Shown: positions 26,190-34,277 of the stretch, piece by piece | Layout of the letters: each line of letters opens with the position of its first letter | Numbering within the stretch: the first letter of the stretch is position 1 | DNA from: Microbacterium lacticum | Lineage (GTDB): Bacteria > Actinomycetota > Actinomycetes > Actinomycetales > Microbacteriaceae | Length of the DNA stretch: 64,000 nucleotides | NCBI RefSeq assembly: GCF_006716815.1 | Contig: NZ_VFPS01000003.1 | Coordinates: forward strand, 310,001 to 374,000 | Direction of reading: 5' to 3' | Translations under genes and position numbers: made by a program | The notes under the pieces: generated by a model | Database searches by the model: none | Told to the model about the DNA's origin: nothing | What the model saw: only the letters and a program-made list of their open reading frames with translations

Positions 26190-26220
26190 AACCCCCGCGA
26201 ATAGAAGCTTCGCGAGGGTT
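26190..26220 (-). terminator. Terminator of the tRNA cluster
   Basis: Stem arms at 26190-26201 and 26209-26220 (AACCCCCGCGAA with TTCGCGAGGGTT, one mismatch) and a 7-nt loop. Read leftward, the stem is followed by a T-rich run (TTTCGCTTTT). It fits a Rho-independent terminator for the leftward tRNA transcript. A second short hairpin (26225-26245) lies between it and tRNA-Phe. Confidence 0.7.
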
Positions 26221-26248
26221 CCTGGGACCGTTGTAACGACGGTCCGTG

Positions 26249-26321
26249 TGGCTCCGACGGGCGTCGATCCCGTGACCTCACGATTTTCAGTCGTGCGCTC
26301 TACCAACTGAGCTACAGAGCC
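26249..26321 (-). tRNA. tRNA-Phe (GAA)
   Basis: 73 nt that fold as a full cloverleaf. The acceptor stem is GGCTCTG paired with CGGAGCC, and the discriminator is A. The anticodon loop reads CTGAAAA, giving anticodon GAA, and the T loop is TCGACGC-like. CCA is not encoded. It is the 3'-most tRNA of the leftward cluster and faces the genomic island. Confidence 0.95.
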
Positions 26322-26396
26322 GCGCGGCGTGCGTGAAACGAACTGCCGCGTCCTAGACGAAAGGCCCTCTGAAGACAAAGGGCCCGTCGCTCGGAG

Positions 26397-26470
26397 CGAC
26401 CCTGACGGGACTTGAACCCGCGACCTCCGCCGTGACAGGGCGGCACGCTAACCAACTGCGCTACAGGGCC
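26397..26470 (-). tRNA. tRNA-Asp (GTC)
   Basis: 74 nt. The acceptor stem is GGCCCTG with CAGGGTC and discriminator G. The anticodon stem-loop CCGCCCTGTCACGGCGG gives anticodon GTC, and the T arm is GGGTTCAAGTCCC. All arms pair. CCA is not encoded. Confidence 0.95.
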
Positions 26471-26498
26471 ATGCTTGTTAAATTGTCTGCCGGTGGAG

Positions 26499-26571
26499 TG
26501 ACCCCAACGGGATTCGAACCCGTGCTACCGCCGTGAAAGGGCGGCGTCCTAGGCCGCTAAACGATGGGGCC
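26499..26571 (-). tRNA. tRNA-Glu (TTC)
   Basis: 73 nt. The acceptor stem is GGCCCCA with TGGGGTC (G-U allowed). The anticodon loop CTTTCAC gives anticodon TTC, and the T arm is GGGTTCGAATCCC. It is the promoter-proximal member of the Glu-Asp-Phe cluster. Confidence 0.95.
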
Positions 26572-26816
26572 GAGCGAACCCGGAGGCTCATTCTTACCGA
26601 CGCTCAAGCATAAGAGATAGCGGGCCAATTCGGAAATCGAGGGCGTGGGGTGCGCGCTGCGCGCGTGAAGAGGGGGAGGATGCCAGGGGTGCTGACCCGC
26701 GCGCCGACCGTGAGACACCTGTGCCTCCGGTGCGAATGTTGTTAGTGTGGCTCGTGGTGTCAGAGTGACCTCAGCACGCCCGGCGGTGGTATCGCGGGCA
26801 CGACGAAAGGCGGAAC

Positions 26817-28244
26817 GTGGTGACGGACGAAGCCGGATCTGCAGAGGACTGCGGCTGCGCGCCGACCCCGCGTGAGCTGAACGCCCTCCGCGGCCCCCTC
26901 TCGCGCCGCGGCGCGATCGGCCTCGGCGCCATCGGACTCGGCGCCCTGGGCGCGATCGGTCTCGGCGTCGGCTTCGGCGGCACCGCCGCCTTCGCCGCCG
27001 ACTATCCGTCGTGGGACGACGTGCAGCGCGCCAAAGACAACGAATCCGCCAAGGCCGCCGAAGTCACCCGCATCGAGGGACTCATCGCGAGCCTGCAGGC
27101 CGACGTCGCCGCCAAGCAGGCCGAGGCCGAGCGCCTCGCCGCCGAGTTCACCGCCGCCCAGATCGAATACGAGACCGCCTTCGACGAGGCCACCTCGTTG
27201 CAGGCTCAGGCCGACGCCGAAACGGCGCGCGCCGCCGAAACCGCCCGCAAGCTCGGCCGCCTCGCTGCTCAGCAGTACCGCTCCGGCGGCGACGACGCCG
27301 CCCTCGACCTCTTCTTCTCCGGCTCCGCCGCCTCCGCTGACGATCTGCTCGCCAAGCTCGGCACGATGGATCGCCTCGTCGAGGCCAACCAGGGCGTCTA
27401 CGCCGACGCCGTGGGCGCGCGCAACAACGCGGTGAACCTCAGCAACCAGGCCCAGATCGCCCGCGACGAGCGCGATCGGCTGCAGAAGATCGCCGAGGAG
27501 AAGGCCACCGCCGCTCAGGATGCCGCGATCGCGGCGCAGGCGGCGCTCGACACCCAGAACGCCAACCTCGACACCCTGCAGGCCCAGCTCGCCGCGCTGA
27601 AAGACACGACCGCGACCACGGTCGCCCAGTATCAGATCGGCGTCGAAGAGCGCCGCAAGGCCGAAGAGGCGCGCCTGGCCGCCGAGGCCGCCGCGCGCGC
27701 CGAAGAGGCGCGCCGCGCCGCCGAGGAAGCCGCCAACAACGCCAACAACGGCGGTGGCGGTGGTGGCGGTGGAGGCGGCGGAGGCGGAGGCGGCAGCAGC
27801 TCCGGATCGGGTGGTCAGACGGGTTCGGGCGGATGGGTGCGCCCCGCGTCGGGCTACATCAGCTCGTGGTTCGGCGACCGCGGCAGCATCTGCGGCGCCA
27901 ACGGCTGCACCTCGAGCGGCCACCGCGGCATCGACTTCGCGGCCGGATGCTGGTCGCCGATCTACGCCGCCGCGTCGGGCACCGTCATCTTCGCCTCGTA
28001 CACCCCCGACTGGGGCAACTACATCAAGATCGACAACGGCGGCGGCATCGTCACAGCCTACGCACACATCGTGACCGGCGGCTTCAACGTCGGCTACGGA
28101 CAATGGGTCAACGCCGGCGACGTCATCGCCTACGTGGGAAGGACCGGCCTCGCCGATGGCTGCCACCTGCACTTCGAGGTCTGGCAGGGCGTCCGCATCG
28201 ACCCGGCGCCCGTGCTCTACGACCACGGCATCAACGTCTACTGA
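26817..28244 (+). CDS. Tat-exported M23 peptidoglycan endopeptidase with coiled coil
   Basis: 475 residues, GTG start with AAAGGCGG upstream. Residues ~28-62 are a twin-arginine type signal (SRRGAIGLG followed by a Gly/Ala/Leu-rich core, cleavage near AFAADY). Residues ~65-310 form a long Ala/Glu/Gln-rich coiled coil like that of EnvC/RipC-type activator proteins. A run of about 16 glycines and Ser/Gly residues links to a C-terminal LytM/M23 domain. Zinc ligands are present: HRGIDF (HxxxD), and HLHFEVW near the end. It should cut cross-links in the wall, probably at division. It converges on ppa with a shared terminator. Confidence 0.92.
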   Translation: MVTDEAGSAEDCGCAPTPRELNALRGPLSRRGAIGLGAIGLGALGAIGLGVGFGGTAAFAADYPSWDDVQRAKDNESAKAAEVTRIEGLIASLQADVAAKQAEAERLAAEFTAAQIEYETAFDEATSLQAQADAETARAAETARKLGRLAAQQYRSGGDDAALDLFFSGSAASADDLLAKLGTMDRLVEANQGVYADAVGARNNAVNLSNQAQIARDERDRLQKIAEEKATAAQDAAIAAQAALDTQNANLDTLQAQLAALKDTTATTVAQYQIGVEERRKAEEARLAAEAAARAEEARRAAEEAANNANNGGGGGGGGGGGGGGGSSSGSGGQTGSGGWVRPASGYISSWFGDRGSICGANGCTSSGHRGIDFAAGCWSPIYAAASGTVIFASYTPDWGNYIKIDNGGGIVTAYAHIVTGGFNVGYGQWVNAGDVIAYVGRTGLADGCHLHFEVWQGVRIDPAPVLYDHGINVY

Positions 28245-28293
28245 CGGCCCCGCGGCGGCAAACCGCGGCCGAAGGCCATACGGCGAAAACAAC

Positions 28294-28323
28294 GAAGAGC
28301 GGATGCCTGGGCATCCGCTCTTC
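28294..28323. terminator. Bidirectional terminator between M23 gene and ppa
   Basis: Perfect 13-bp stem (GAAGAGCGGATGC at 28294 with its complement ending at 28323) and a CTGG loop, between two convergent genes. It has A-rich sequence before it and T-containing sequence after it, so it can serve both directions. Confidence 0.8.
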
Positions 28324-28340
28324 GGCTCTGAACAGGTCGC

Positions 28341-28874
28341 TCAGATGGTCTTCGGGGCGTGGCCCTCGCCCTGCGTCGCGGTCTGCGCGCCCTCGGCCTG
28401 GAAGCGCTCGAACGCCTCGCCGACCAGGCGCTCGGCCTCGGCCGCGTCGCCCCACTGGTCGATCTTGACCCATTTGTTGGGCTCGAGGTCCTTGTAGTGC
28501 TCGAAGAAGTGCGTGATCTCGCCCTTGGTCCACTCGTCGAGATCGCCCACGTCCTGGATGTGCTTCCAGCGCGGGTCCTTCGCGAGCACCGCGACGACCT
28601 TGTCGTCGCCGCCGGCCTGGTCGACCATCTTCAGCACGCCGACGGGGCGCACTTTCGCCATGATGCCGGGGTAGAGATCGCGGTCGAGCAGCAGCAGCAC
28701 GTCGAGCGGGTCGCCGTCTTCGCCGAGGGTGTCTTCGAAGAAGCCGTAGTTGGCGGGGTAGCCCATCGGGGTGAACAGCACGCGGTCGAGGAAAACGCGG
28801 CCCGTGCCGTGGTCGACCTCGTACTTCACGCGGCTGCCGCGCGGGATCTCGATGACGGCGTCGTATGCGCCCAT
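28341..28874 (-). CDS. ppa: Inorganic pyrophosphatase
   Basis: 177 residues from the ATG at 28874. Family I soluble pyrophosphatase with conserved acidic metal-site motifs: YEVDHGTGRVFLDRVL, the DGDPLDVLLL signature with the catalytic Asp cluster, and later KDPRW and HFFEHYKDLE. It hydrolyses PPi to drive biosynthesis. Usual bacterial length. In related genomes ppa lies next to tilS. Here about 11 kb of IS481 and plasmid DNA separates them. Confidence 0.96.
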   Translation of the reverse strand: MGAYDAVIEIPRGSRVKYEVDHGTGRVFLDRVLFTPMGYPANYGFFEDTLGEDGDPLDVLLLLDRDLYPGIMAKVRPVGVLKMVDQAGGDDKVVAVLAKDPRWKHIQDVGDLDEWTKGEITHFFEHYKDLEPNKWVKIDQWGDAAEAERLVGEAFERFQAEGAQTATQGEGHAPKTI

Positions 28875-29012
28875 GCTGGTGCTCCTTCGAACGATCTGGT
28901 GGATGCCGCGTCCCAGCCTAGTCGTACTGACCGGGATCGTTGTTGACGTAGGAGAGACCTCCGTAGTCGAGTTGGAGCTGTGTAGGTTCCCTCGAGTCCA
29001 CGGAGGTCTCTC

Positions 29013-29552
29013 GTGTCCCACGCTAACGCCCGGCTGACTCCGGCCGGCAGGTTGATCATGGTCCAGCGCATCGGGTCGGGGCGTGCGGTCGCGCATGTCG
29101 CGGCGGAGATGGGGATCTCCCGCACGACCGCGTGGCGGTGGTGGCGTCGGTTCCGGGAGCACGGCACAGCGGGGTTGGTGGATCGTTCCAGCGTCGCCCA
29201 CGGGCATCCGCGGCGGACGGGGGCGTGCGTGGAGGCGCGGGTGCGGATCATGCGTCACCTCACGCGCCGCGGCCCGGTGTTCATCGCAGACAAGCTCGGC
29301 TTGCAGGCCTCGACGGTCGGTCGGGTGCTGCGCAGACACGGGGTGTCGCTGCTGAGGGGGCTGGACCCGGTCACCGGGACCGTGATCCGCGCGTCTCGAC
29401 GGTCGGCGAAGCGTTACGAGCACGACCATCCCGGATCGCTGATCCATGTCGATGTGAAGAAGCTCGGCCGGATCCCCGATGGCGGTGGGTGGCGCCTCCA
29501 CTCCCGGGTCGCTTACGCGGAGATCCACGACGACGAGAAAGGCGTCACCGCA
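29013..29552 (+). pseudogene. IS481-family transposase, 5' half (split by plasmid insertion)
   Basis: GTG start at 29013; the element's left end is at about 28923 after a CTAG target (28918-28921). It encodes the HTH domain (AAEMGISRTTAWRWWRRFRE) and the first catalytic Asp region (SLIHVDVKKLGRIPDG). Compared with the intact copy at 60357 it lacks 72 bp in frame (the GRGQ...VIDDH region), so it was probably defective before the split. Homology stops at 29552 after codon GCA. The matching 3' half resumes with GCC at 39761. Confidence 0.9.
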
Positions 29553-30462
29553 GGCTGCCGAGCCCGCTGAGCCGAATCCGATAGCCGATGCGATCGCGGC
29601 GCTTACCGTCGCGGCACGGCAGACGCGCGTGCGAGGCGCTGGCACGGCGCACGCAACTGTCGAGCCGGTCGACTTCGGTGAGATCGCCTGCCACGTCATC
29701 ACGACCGTGGCCGCGAACGTCGGCGGCGTCGAGGAGCTGCTGGCCGGACGCCCCGGATCGTGGGAAGCCGACTACGTGCGCCAGATCGTGCAGAGCACCG
29801 CGGGCGACGATCCGGACGAGCTGCTGCGCTACCGCACCGAGCCGGTGCGGCTCGCGTTCGACGCCGAGGACGTGTTCTACGACCTCGGGCTGGCCGACCT
29901 GTACGAGCAGGAGGCCGCCGAGGCCGGGAGCCGAGAGGACGCCATCGACGAGGAGCTGTTCAACGCCGTGGCGACGCCCGAGGAGCGCGCACGGATCGCG
30001 GAGATTCAGGCGGCGATGCCGAGCTGGGCAGAGGGTGGCGACGGCGACCGTGAGCTGTCGGTGTCGCTCATGCAGGAGGCGAGCACGATCACCGAGGCGA
30101 TCGCCGCGCGCGCCGAGGCCGCGGGCGAGCCGCTGATCGCCGCCCTGACGTCCGCTCGGACCGTGACGGCGACCGTGGAGAAGCTGTGGGAGCAAGACCT
30201 GGCCGCGTACACCCAGGCGTACCTCGCGGCCGCGCGTCGCTACCTCACCGACCGCGGCGTGACGTGCGGGGTCGAGCTGGCGACGATTCCCACCGGGGAA
30301 CTGGCGACCTGGGACGCTCTCACCGACCAGGTGCACGAGTACGCGCGGGCGAACGCCCCGCTGCCGATGACCGGCGAGGCCCCCGACCACAGCGACGGCT
30401 CGCCGGCCGACGCGCTGCGCCGCGCCGGCCTCACCTACACCGACCGAGCGCGTCAGGCATGA
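29553..30462 (+). CDS. C-terminal part of plasmid protein (N-terminal part at 39348-39760)
   Basis: About 303 residues are open from the plasmid/IS junction to 30462. The frame continues back into IS481 sequence to 29479, but those codons belong to the transposon. Acidic, Ala-rich and helical (GSWEADYVRQIVQ, EDVFYDLGLADLYEQEAAEAG, AYLAAARRYLTDRGVTCGVELATIPTGEL). Not a named family. With 39348-39760 it would give one 440-residue protein encoded after the relaxase, as expected for an accessory mobilization gene. Whether the severed half is expressed is unknown; a hybrid start inside IS481 is possible. Confidence 0.65.
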
Positions 30463-30630
30463 GTGTCGGACACCCCGAACAGCTACGAGAACACCTACGC
30501 GGCCGCGAGATCAGCTACCCTCACGGAAGCGGCATAACCGAAATGACACCGTGTCCACGATCCGGGGTCAAGGCCCCCCGGTGTCCGTGCTATTAGTGTC
30601 ACTGTAAGTCTGACAGGAGGAGATAGAACT

Positions 30631-31083
30631 ATGGCGAAAATCATCGGCGTATCGAAGTTTGAACGGCTCTTTCGGGAGGCAGCCGGCCTGGACGTGGACA
30701 AGAACGACCTGGCGCGGCTGAACGATTTCGTGCGGCAGAAGGTCTACGATCTGTTGCTGGCGGCGCAGGCCACGGCCAAGGACAACCAGCGAGACGTCAT
30801 CCAGCTGCACGACCTGCCGCTGACGCTCGGCTTCAAGGAGAGCATGCGGGCCTTCGACGGGCTGGACACCGCACTGGAGCTTCAGCCTATCCTGGATCAG
30901 CTGGTAGCCCTGCCCCCGCTCGACCTGGCCTACAGCTATGAGATGGAAGCGGAGTTGCCGCGCCTGGTCGGCGGGCTGACGGTGGCGCTGGCACGTGCCT
31001 TCAAAATCCTCGATCCTAAGGTCAAAAACCCGCAGAGCGTGCACTGGGAGCGGGCCATGGCTATCTTTGACCTGCTCTTTTAG
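30631..31083 (+). CDS. DUF1931 histone-fold protein
   Basis: 150 residues, preceded by AGGAGGAGATAG, a strong ribosome site. It begins MAKIIGVSKFERLFREAAGL and has the family hallmarks RLNDFVRQKVYDLLLAAQ, RDVIQLHDLPLT, LQPILDQLVALPPLDLAYS, and HWERAMAIFDLLF at the end. DUF1931 proteins form a double histone-like fold in one chain and are known from diverse bacteria. DNA binding is likely but the role is unknown. GC content and codon use are lower and less biased than those of the neighbouring plasmid genes, and the following ~500 bp are also unlike the host, so this segment seems to come from a different source. Confidence 0.88.
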   Translation: MAKIIGVSKFERLFREAAGLDVDKNDLARLNDFVRQKVYDLLLAAQATAKDNQRDVIQLHDLPLTLGFKESMRAFDGLDTALELQPILDQLVALPPLDLAYSYEMEAELPRLVGGLTVALARAFKILDPKVKNPQSVHWERAMAIFDLLF

Positions 31084-31581
31084 CGTGCCGGACAAGACCT
31101 CGATTCGGGTTGCGCGTGGCAGGTCCAGCACTGCGTCAGCGGGAGGCCTGGCCGCAGCAGATTCGGCAACCATGAATCACTGCTGCGCCGCCTGCAATCG
31201 CTCGCGCAGCGGCTGCATCTACAGACGCTTCCTCAACAGCCTGAAGGCGGCGAAAAAGTCTCTCAGTGATGAAATGCTGCATGGACCTGCGCCTTGCTGC
31301 CACAGTCGAATCGGGAACTCTCATCCCCGTTTTGCGGGTTGTCCGCCGGTTTCTGGCCAGCTTCAGGATTCATTGTCATGCGCCGCAGTTGTTGTGCTTT
31401 GTTGCTGAATGCGACGCGGTGCAACAATTCTAGACCTGACCCTCTGCGCCGCAGTCGAATCGGGCTCCCCGCTCACCCCTCGATCGTCTCAGGGATCAGC
31501 TACAGAAAGATCAGCCCAACGTGGGTTGTATCGACAAGGCGTCCGCGTACGTAATGGGAGTGGCCCAGTAACGATCGTTTC
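31084..31581. other. Non-coding stretch after DUF1931, foreign composition
   Basis: About 500 bp with lower GC than the surroundings and no convincing gene on either strand. Short ORFs (for example on the minus strand at 31136-31324) have no start signal or recognisable similarity. It probably travelled with the DUF1931 gene and was cut by the IS3-family element on its right. Confidence 0.5.
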
Positions 31582-31646
31582 TGGGCCGCGCCCTCTTCGC
31601 CAAGCTGGTCGTGAGTCATTCATGATCAGTGAGGGAGTTGGCGGGT

Positions 31647-32078
31647 ATGTCGATCAGTCCGGGGTTCTCGACGGAGCAGATCCGTGAGTTCGTGCATCGG
31701 TACGAGATCCAGCCGTATGGACAAAAGGCGTTCTGGCTTGAGGAGCAGGGAGTCTCGTATGACCGGCTCCGGCGGTGGCGGTCGGCGGTGTTCGACGGTG
31801 ATCTCGACCGTGGACTGATCCCGCGAGAAGGTGGAGTGGTGACCCCACCAGAGAAGCGCACCGGCATCGAGCGGCAACGCGCCCGTGAACGCGCCGCGCA
31901 GGAGGCGGAGGTCGCCCGGCTGACAGCCCGCGTGCGTGAACTCGAGCAGACTATCGAGACCCTGGGAAAAGCTATCGGGCTCTTGCATCAGATGAGCGAG
32001 CAAGAGCCCGCCGTGAACCAGCCGACGAACGATCCATCCGATTCCTCGACGCCGAGAACGACCTCGTCGGACAGTTGA
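31647..32078 (+). CDS. IS3-family OrfA
   Basis: 143 residues from the ATG at 31647 (MSISPGFSTEQIREF). N-terminal HTH (GVSYDRLRRWRSAVFDGDL), then a leucine-zipper type coiled coil (EAEVARLTARVRELEQTIETLGKAIGLL) as in IS3-family DNA-binding subunits. It ends inside the orfB start (4-bp overlap), where -1 frameshifting or re-initiation makes OrfB or OrfAB. Confidence 0.88.
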   Translation: MSISPGFSTEQIREFVHRYEIQPYGQKAFWLEEQGVSYDRLRRWRSAVFDGDLDRGLIPREGGVVTPPEKRTGIERQRARERAAQEAEVARLTARVRELEQTIETLGKAIGLLHQMSEQEPAVNQPTNDPSDSSTPRTTSSDS

Positions 32079-33100
32079 CAGCGGCCGTTGGGTCGCAGCG
32101 TCGCGCACTCGAGATCGCCGGCGTCGCGAGGTCGACATGGCACTACCGGACGCGTCCTCGGGAGCGCGTCGCGGATCCCGTCCCGCAGAAGGAGCGGGCA
32201 TACCCGTCACGCATCAGCGAGACCGACCGCGCCGTCATCGCCGGCAGGATCACGGCGGGCTGGGCCGAAGGGCACGCGGTCGATCACTCGTTCGCGTCCG
32301 CGTGGGATGACGGGGTGATGCTCGCCTCACGCCGCTCGTGGTGGCGCATCGCGGCCGAGATCGAGGATCAGTCCGCCCGCCCCGTCGCCCCAACCCGGCG
32401 CAGCAACAGCGACCGGCCACCACGAGAAGCGCCTGTGCTGGAAGCGACCGGTCCGGGACAGGTCTGGAGCTGGGACATCACCGACCTGCGCACCCCGTGG
32501 CGCGGCGTCGCGTTCAAGGCGTACTCGATCATCGATATCTTCTCCCGCAAGCTCGTCGGCTGCCGCGTCGAGGAACGCGAAGTCGACGACCTCGCCGTCG
32601 AGATGTTCGAGGACGCGTTCGGTCGGCATGGGATACCCGACGCCGTCCACGCTGACTCCGGCCCTGCGATGCGCTCCGGAGCGCTCAAGGACTTCCTCAG
32701 TGAGCTCGGCGTCACGCAGACACACAACCGGCCCCGGGTGAGCAACGACAACCCGTTCTCCGAATCGGAGTTCCGGACAATGAAGTACCGGCCGAACTAC
32801 CCCGGCACCTTCGCGACCATCGAACAGGCGCGCGCCTACGTCGAGTGGTACGTCCCCTGGTACAACCAGAACCACAAGCACTCCGGCATCGCCCTGTTCA
32901 GCCCGAACGAGGTCCACGACGGCACCTGGCACCACGCCTGGAACCGACGCGACGCGACCCAGCAGGCGTACTACGACAAGCATCCCGAGCGATTCCGTCG
33001 ACCGCCCCACACGCCCGCACCCGCCGACATCGTCGGCATCAACCTCCCCAAGCCGACCGACGATGCCAAAGCCGAGCCCGAGCGACTCCACGCAGCTTGA
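32075..33100 (+). CDS. IS3-family transposase OrfB (DDE integrase)
   Basis: Given from the TTG at 32075 (341 aa). The same frame is open upstream (FLDAENDLVGQL before the TTG) inside orfA, so the natural product may be an OrfAB fusion. DDE residues: Asp in WSWDITDLRTP, Asp in VHADSGPAM, Glu in NPFSESEFRTMKYRP. The N-terminal HTH-like GVARSTWHYRTRPRE is present. Full length. A second copy of this gene, lacking its 5' part, lies in the IS nest at 8467-10279. Confidence 0.93.
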   Translation: MTAAVGSQRRALEIAGVARSTWHYRTRPRERVADPVPQKERAYPSRISETDRAVIAGRITAGWAEGHAVDHSFASAWDDGVMLASRRSWWRIAAEIEDQSARPVAPTRRSNSDRPPREAPVLEATGPGQVWSWDITDLRTPWRGVAFKAYSIIDIFSRKLVGCRVEEREVDDLAVEMFEDAFGRHGIPDAVHADSGPAMRSGALKDFLSELGVTQTHNRPRVSNDNPFSESEFRTMKYRPNYPGTFATIEQARAYVEWYVPWYNQNHKHSGIALFSPNEVHDGTWHHAWNRRDATQQAYYDKHPERFRRPPHTPAPADIVGINLPKPTDDAKAEPERLHAA

Positions 33101-33173
33101 CACAGCCCGGCGGCGGGCTGTTCGTCCGTAACTCTGTGCCAGAACTGCGCCCGGTTCTGGGCGTTGGAATTAT

Positions 33174-33993
33174 CGGGACTGAGTTTCGGGACGGCACTCA
33201 GAAACGTGCCGAGAATCCACCGTCGGTGTGGAGGAGCTGGCCGCTAATCCACCGGCCTTCGTCGGATAGCAGGAATGCGGTGACTCCGGCGATGTCCTTT
33301 GGTGTTCCGGTTCGGCCCAGTGGGTGGTACGCCGTCATTGTCGTGCGTGTCTCGTCGTCCATCCACCCTGTGTCTATCGGGCCGGGGTTGACGACGTTGG
33401 CGGATATCAGTCGCGGGCCGAGTTCACGGGCGGCGGAGATGACGATCCGATCGAGTGCGCCCTTGGATGCGCCGTAGGGCAGATTTCCGGTCGTGTGATC
33501 GCTTGTGAACGCGACGATCGCGCCGCCGGCCGGACCAACTTGACGAGCAAACGAGGCGATGAGTAAGAGCGACGCCCGAGCGTTGACAGCGACGTGCTCG
33601 TCGAAGCTCTCGGCCGTGGTGTCGAGGATGCCGGTTTCGACGTCGTGGGCGTGACTCAACACGAGAGCTGAAAGCGGTCCCCGATCGCGCACGATTTGCT
33701 CGATGAGGGCGGTCGGCGCCGTGGCGTCTGACAGATCGCACGGGTAGTCGCCCGTGTCGAGGTCGCTGGTGACGACCTCCCACCCGTCTGCGGAGAGTCT
33801 GGGAACGATTCCGGCGGCGATGCTGTTGGCGCGGGCAGCTCCGGTGATAAGCGCGAGGGGCATGTGTTCACGGTAGTGGCGCTCGTTTGTAGGTTCCCGC
33901 AATAGCTCGAAACTGATCGTTTCCGGGAAGCCTCGGTCGGCGGCGGCGGCGGCGTCGACACGCCGACGATTCCCGTCCCGAAACTCAGGCCCG
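33174..33993. repeat. 21-bp inverted repeats flanking the SDR gene
   Basis: Arms at 33174-33194 and 33973-33993 are complementary at 20 of 21 positions (core CTGAGTTTCGGGACGG). The left arm ends 4 bp from the SDR stop codon and the right arm is 110 bp beyond its start. The arrangement looks like the ends of a small cassette or non-autonomous transposon of ~820 bp. Alternatively the arms are binding sites related to the nearby CCCGAAAC set. Confidence 0.6.
33198..33863 (-). CDS. SDR-family oxidoreductase
   Basis: 221 residues from MPLALITGAARANSIAAGI at 33863; an upstream TTG at 33902 is less likely. Classical short-chain dehydrogenase: the Gly-rich cofactor loop TGAARANSIAAG, Asp residues after the second strand (SDLDTGDYPCDLSD), LVLSHAHD replacing the usual NNAG, FTSDHTTGNLPYGASKGAL with catalytic Ser/Tyr/Lys, and NVVNPGPIDTGW. 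The end is SGQLLHTDGGFSARF. NAD(P)-dependent; the substrate is unknown. It is the only metabolic-type gene in the plasmid and sits inside inverted repeats, so it may be a cargo gene. Confidence 0.88.
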   Translation of the reverse strand: MPLALITGAARANSIAAGIVPRLSADGWEVVTSDLDTGDYPCDLSDATAPTALIEQIVRDRGPLSALVLSHAHDVETGILDTTAESFDEHVAVNARASLLLIASFARQVGPAGGAIVAFTSDHTTGNLPYGASKGALDRIVISAARELGPRLISANVVNPGPIDTGWMDDETRTTMTAYHPLGRTGTPKDIAGVTAFLLSDEGRWISGQLLHTDGGFSARF

Positions 33994-34035
33994 AAACCGA
34001 ATCAGCCCGAAACCCCAACTAGTACGTTTTCGGGA
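33977..34035. promoter_or_regulatory. CCCGAAAC repeats upstream of Fic toxin-antitoxin
   Basis: CCCGAAAC occurs in direct orientation at 33977, 33990 and 34006, and as the complement-like GTTTTCGGG at 34027-34035, immediately before the antitoxin ribosome site. They could be operators for autoregulation of the toxin-antitoxin pair or recombination sites for the serine recombinase. Another inverted copy (GTTTCGGG) is at 33183. Confidence 0.5.
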
Positions 34036-34046
34036 GGTGCGGTAGA

Positions 34047-34277
34047 ATGGGTGAAGACGCTAGAGAGCGAGAGGGGCGAGACGTGGCCACTTCGACTGTC
34101 ACCACGACCACCGAGGCTGAGCGCGAGCGGCGCGTGGCCGAGGGCATCCACAGCGGCGAGATGGAGGGCCTGCACGTGAGCGAGGCCGGCCAGGCCGACG
34201 CGGGGGAGTACATCGCCGGCCGCATCGACTCTGACGAGCTGGTAGCTCGCGCTCGCGCCCGCTATGGCATCGCCTGA
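34047..34277 (+). CDS. VbhA-like antitoxin of Fic toxin
   Basis: 76 residues, start at 34047 with GGGAGGT upstream. The helix motif SGEMEG (residues 36-41) fits the (S/T)xxxE(G/N) inhibitory motif whose Glu blocks ATP binding in Fic proteins. The following EYIAGRIDSDELVARARARYG is the usual tail of VbhA-type antitoxins. It overlaps the Fic gene by 14 bp. Together they form a class I Fic toxin-antitoxin pair that stabilises the plasmid. Confidence 0.88.
   Translation: MGEDAREREGRDVATSTVTTTTEAERERRVAEGIHSGEMEGLHVSEAGQADAGEYIAGRIDSDELVARARARYGIA

Larger units (their letters stand above)
31582..33109 (+). mobile_element. Intact IS3-family element
   Basis: orfA (31647-32078) and orfB (32075-33100) with short flanks. 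The right end near 33109 (GACACAGCCCG) is fixed by comparison with the nested copy ending near 10289. The left end is uncertain; the sequence from ~31582 (TGGGCCGCGCC...CAAGCTG) shows only partial inverted similarity to the right end. No target duplication could be assigned. Confidence 0.8.

Noticed and set aside
31084..31581. Small ORFs that might encode a replication protein of the plasmid
   Set aside because: None has Rep motifs, a ribosome site or length; left as non-coding.
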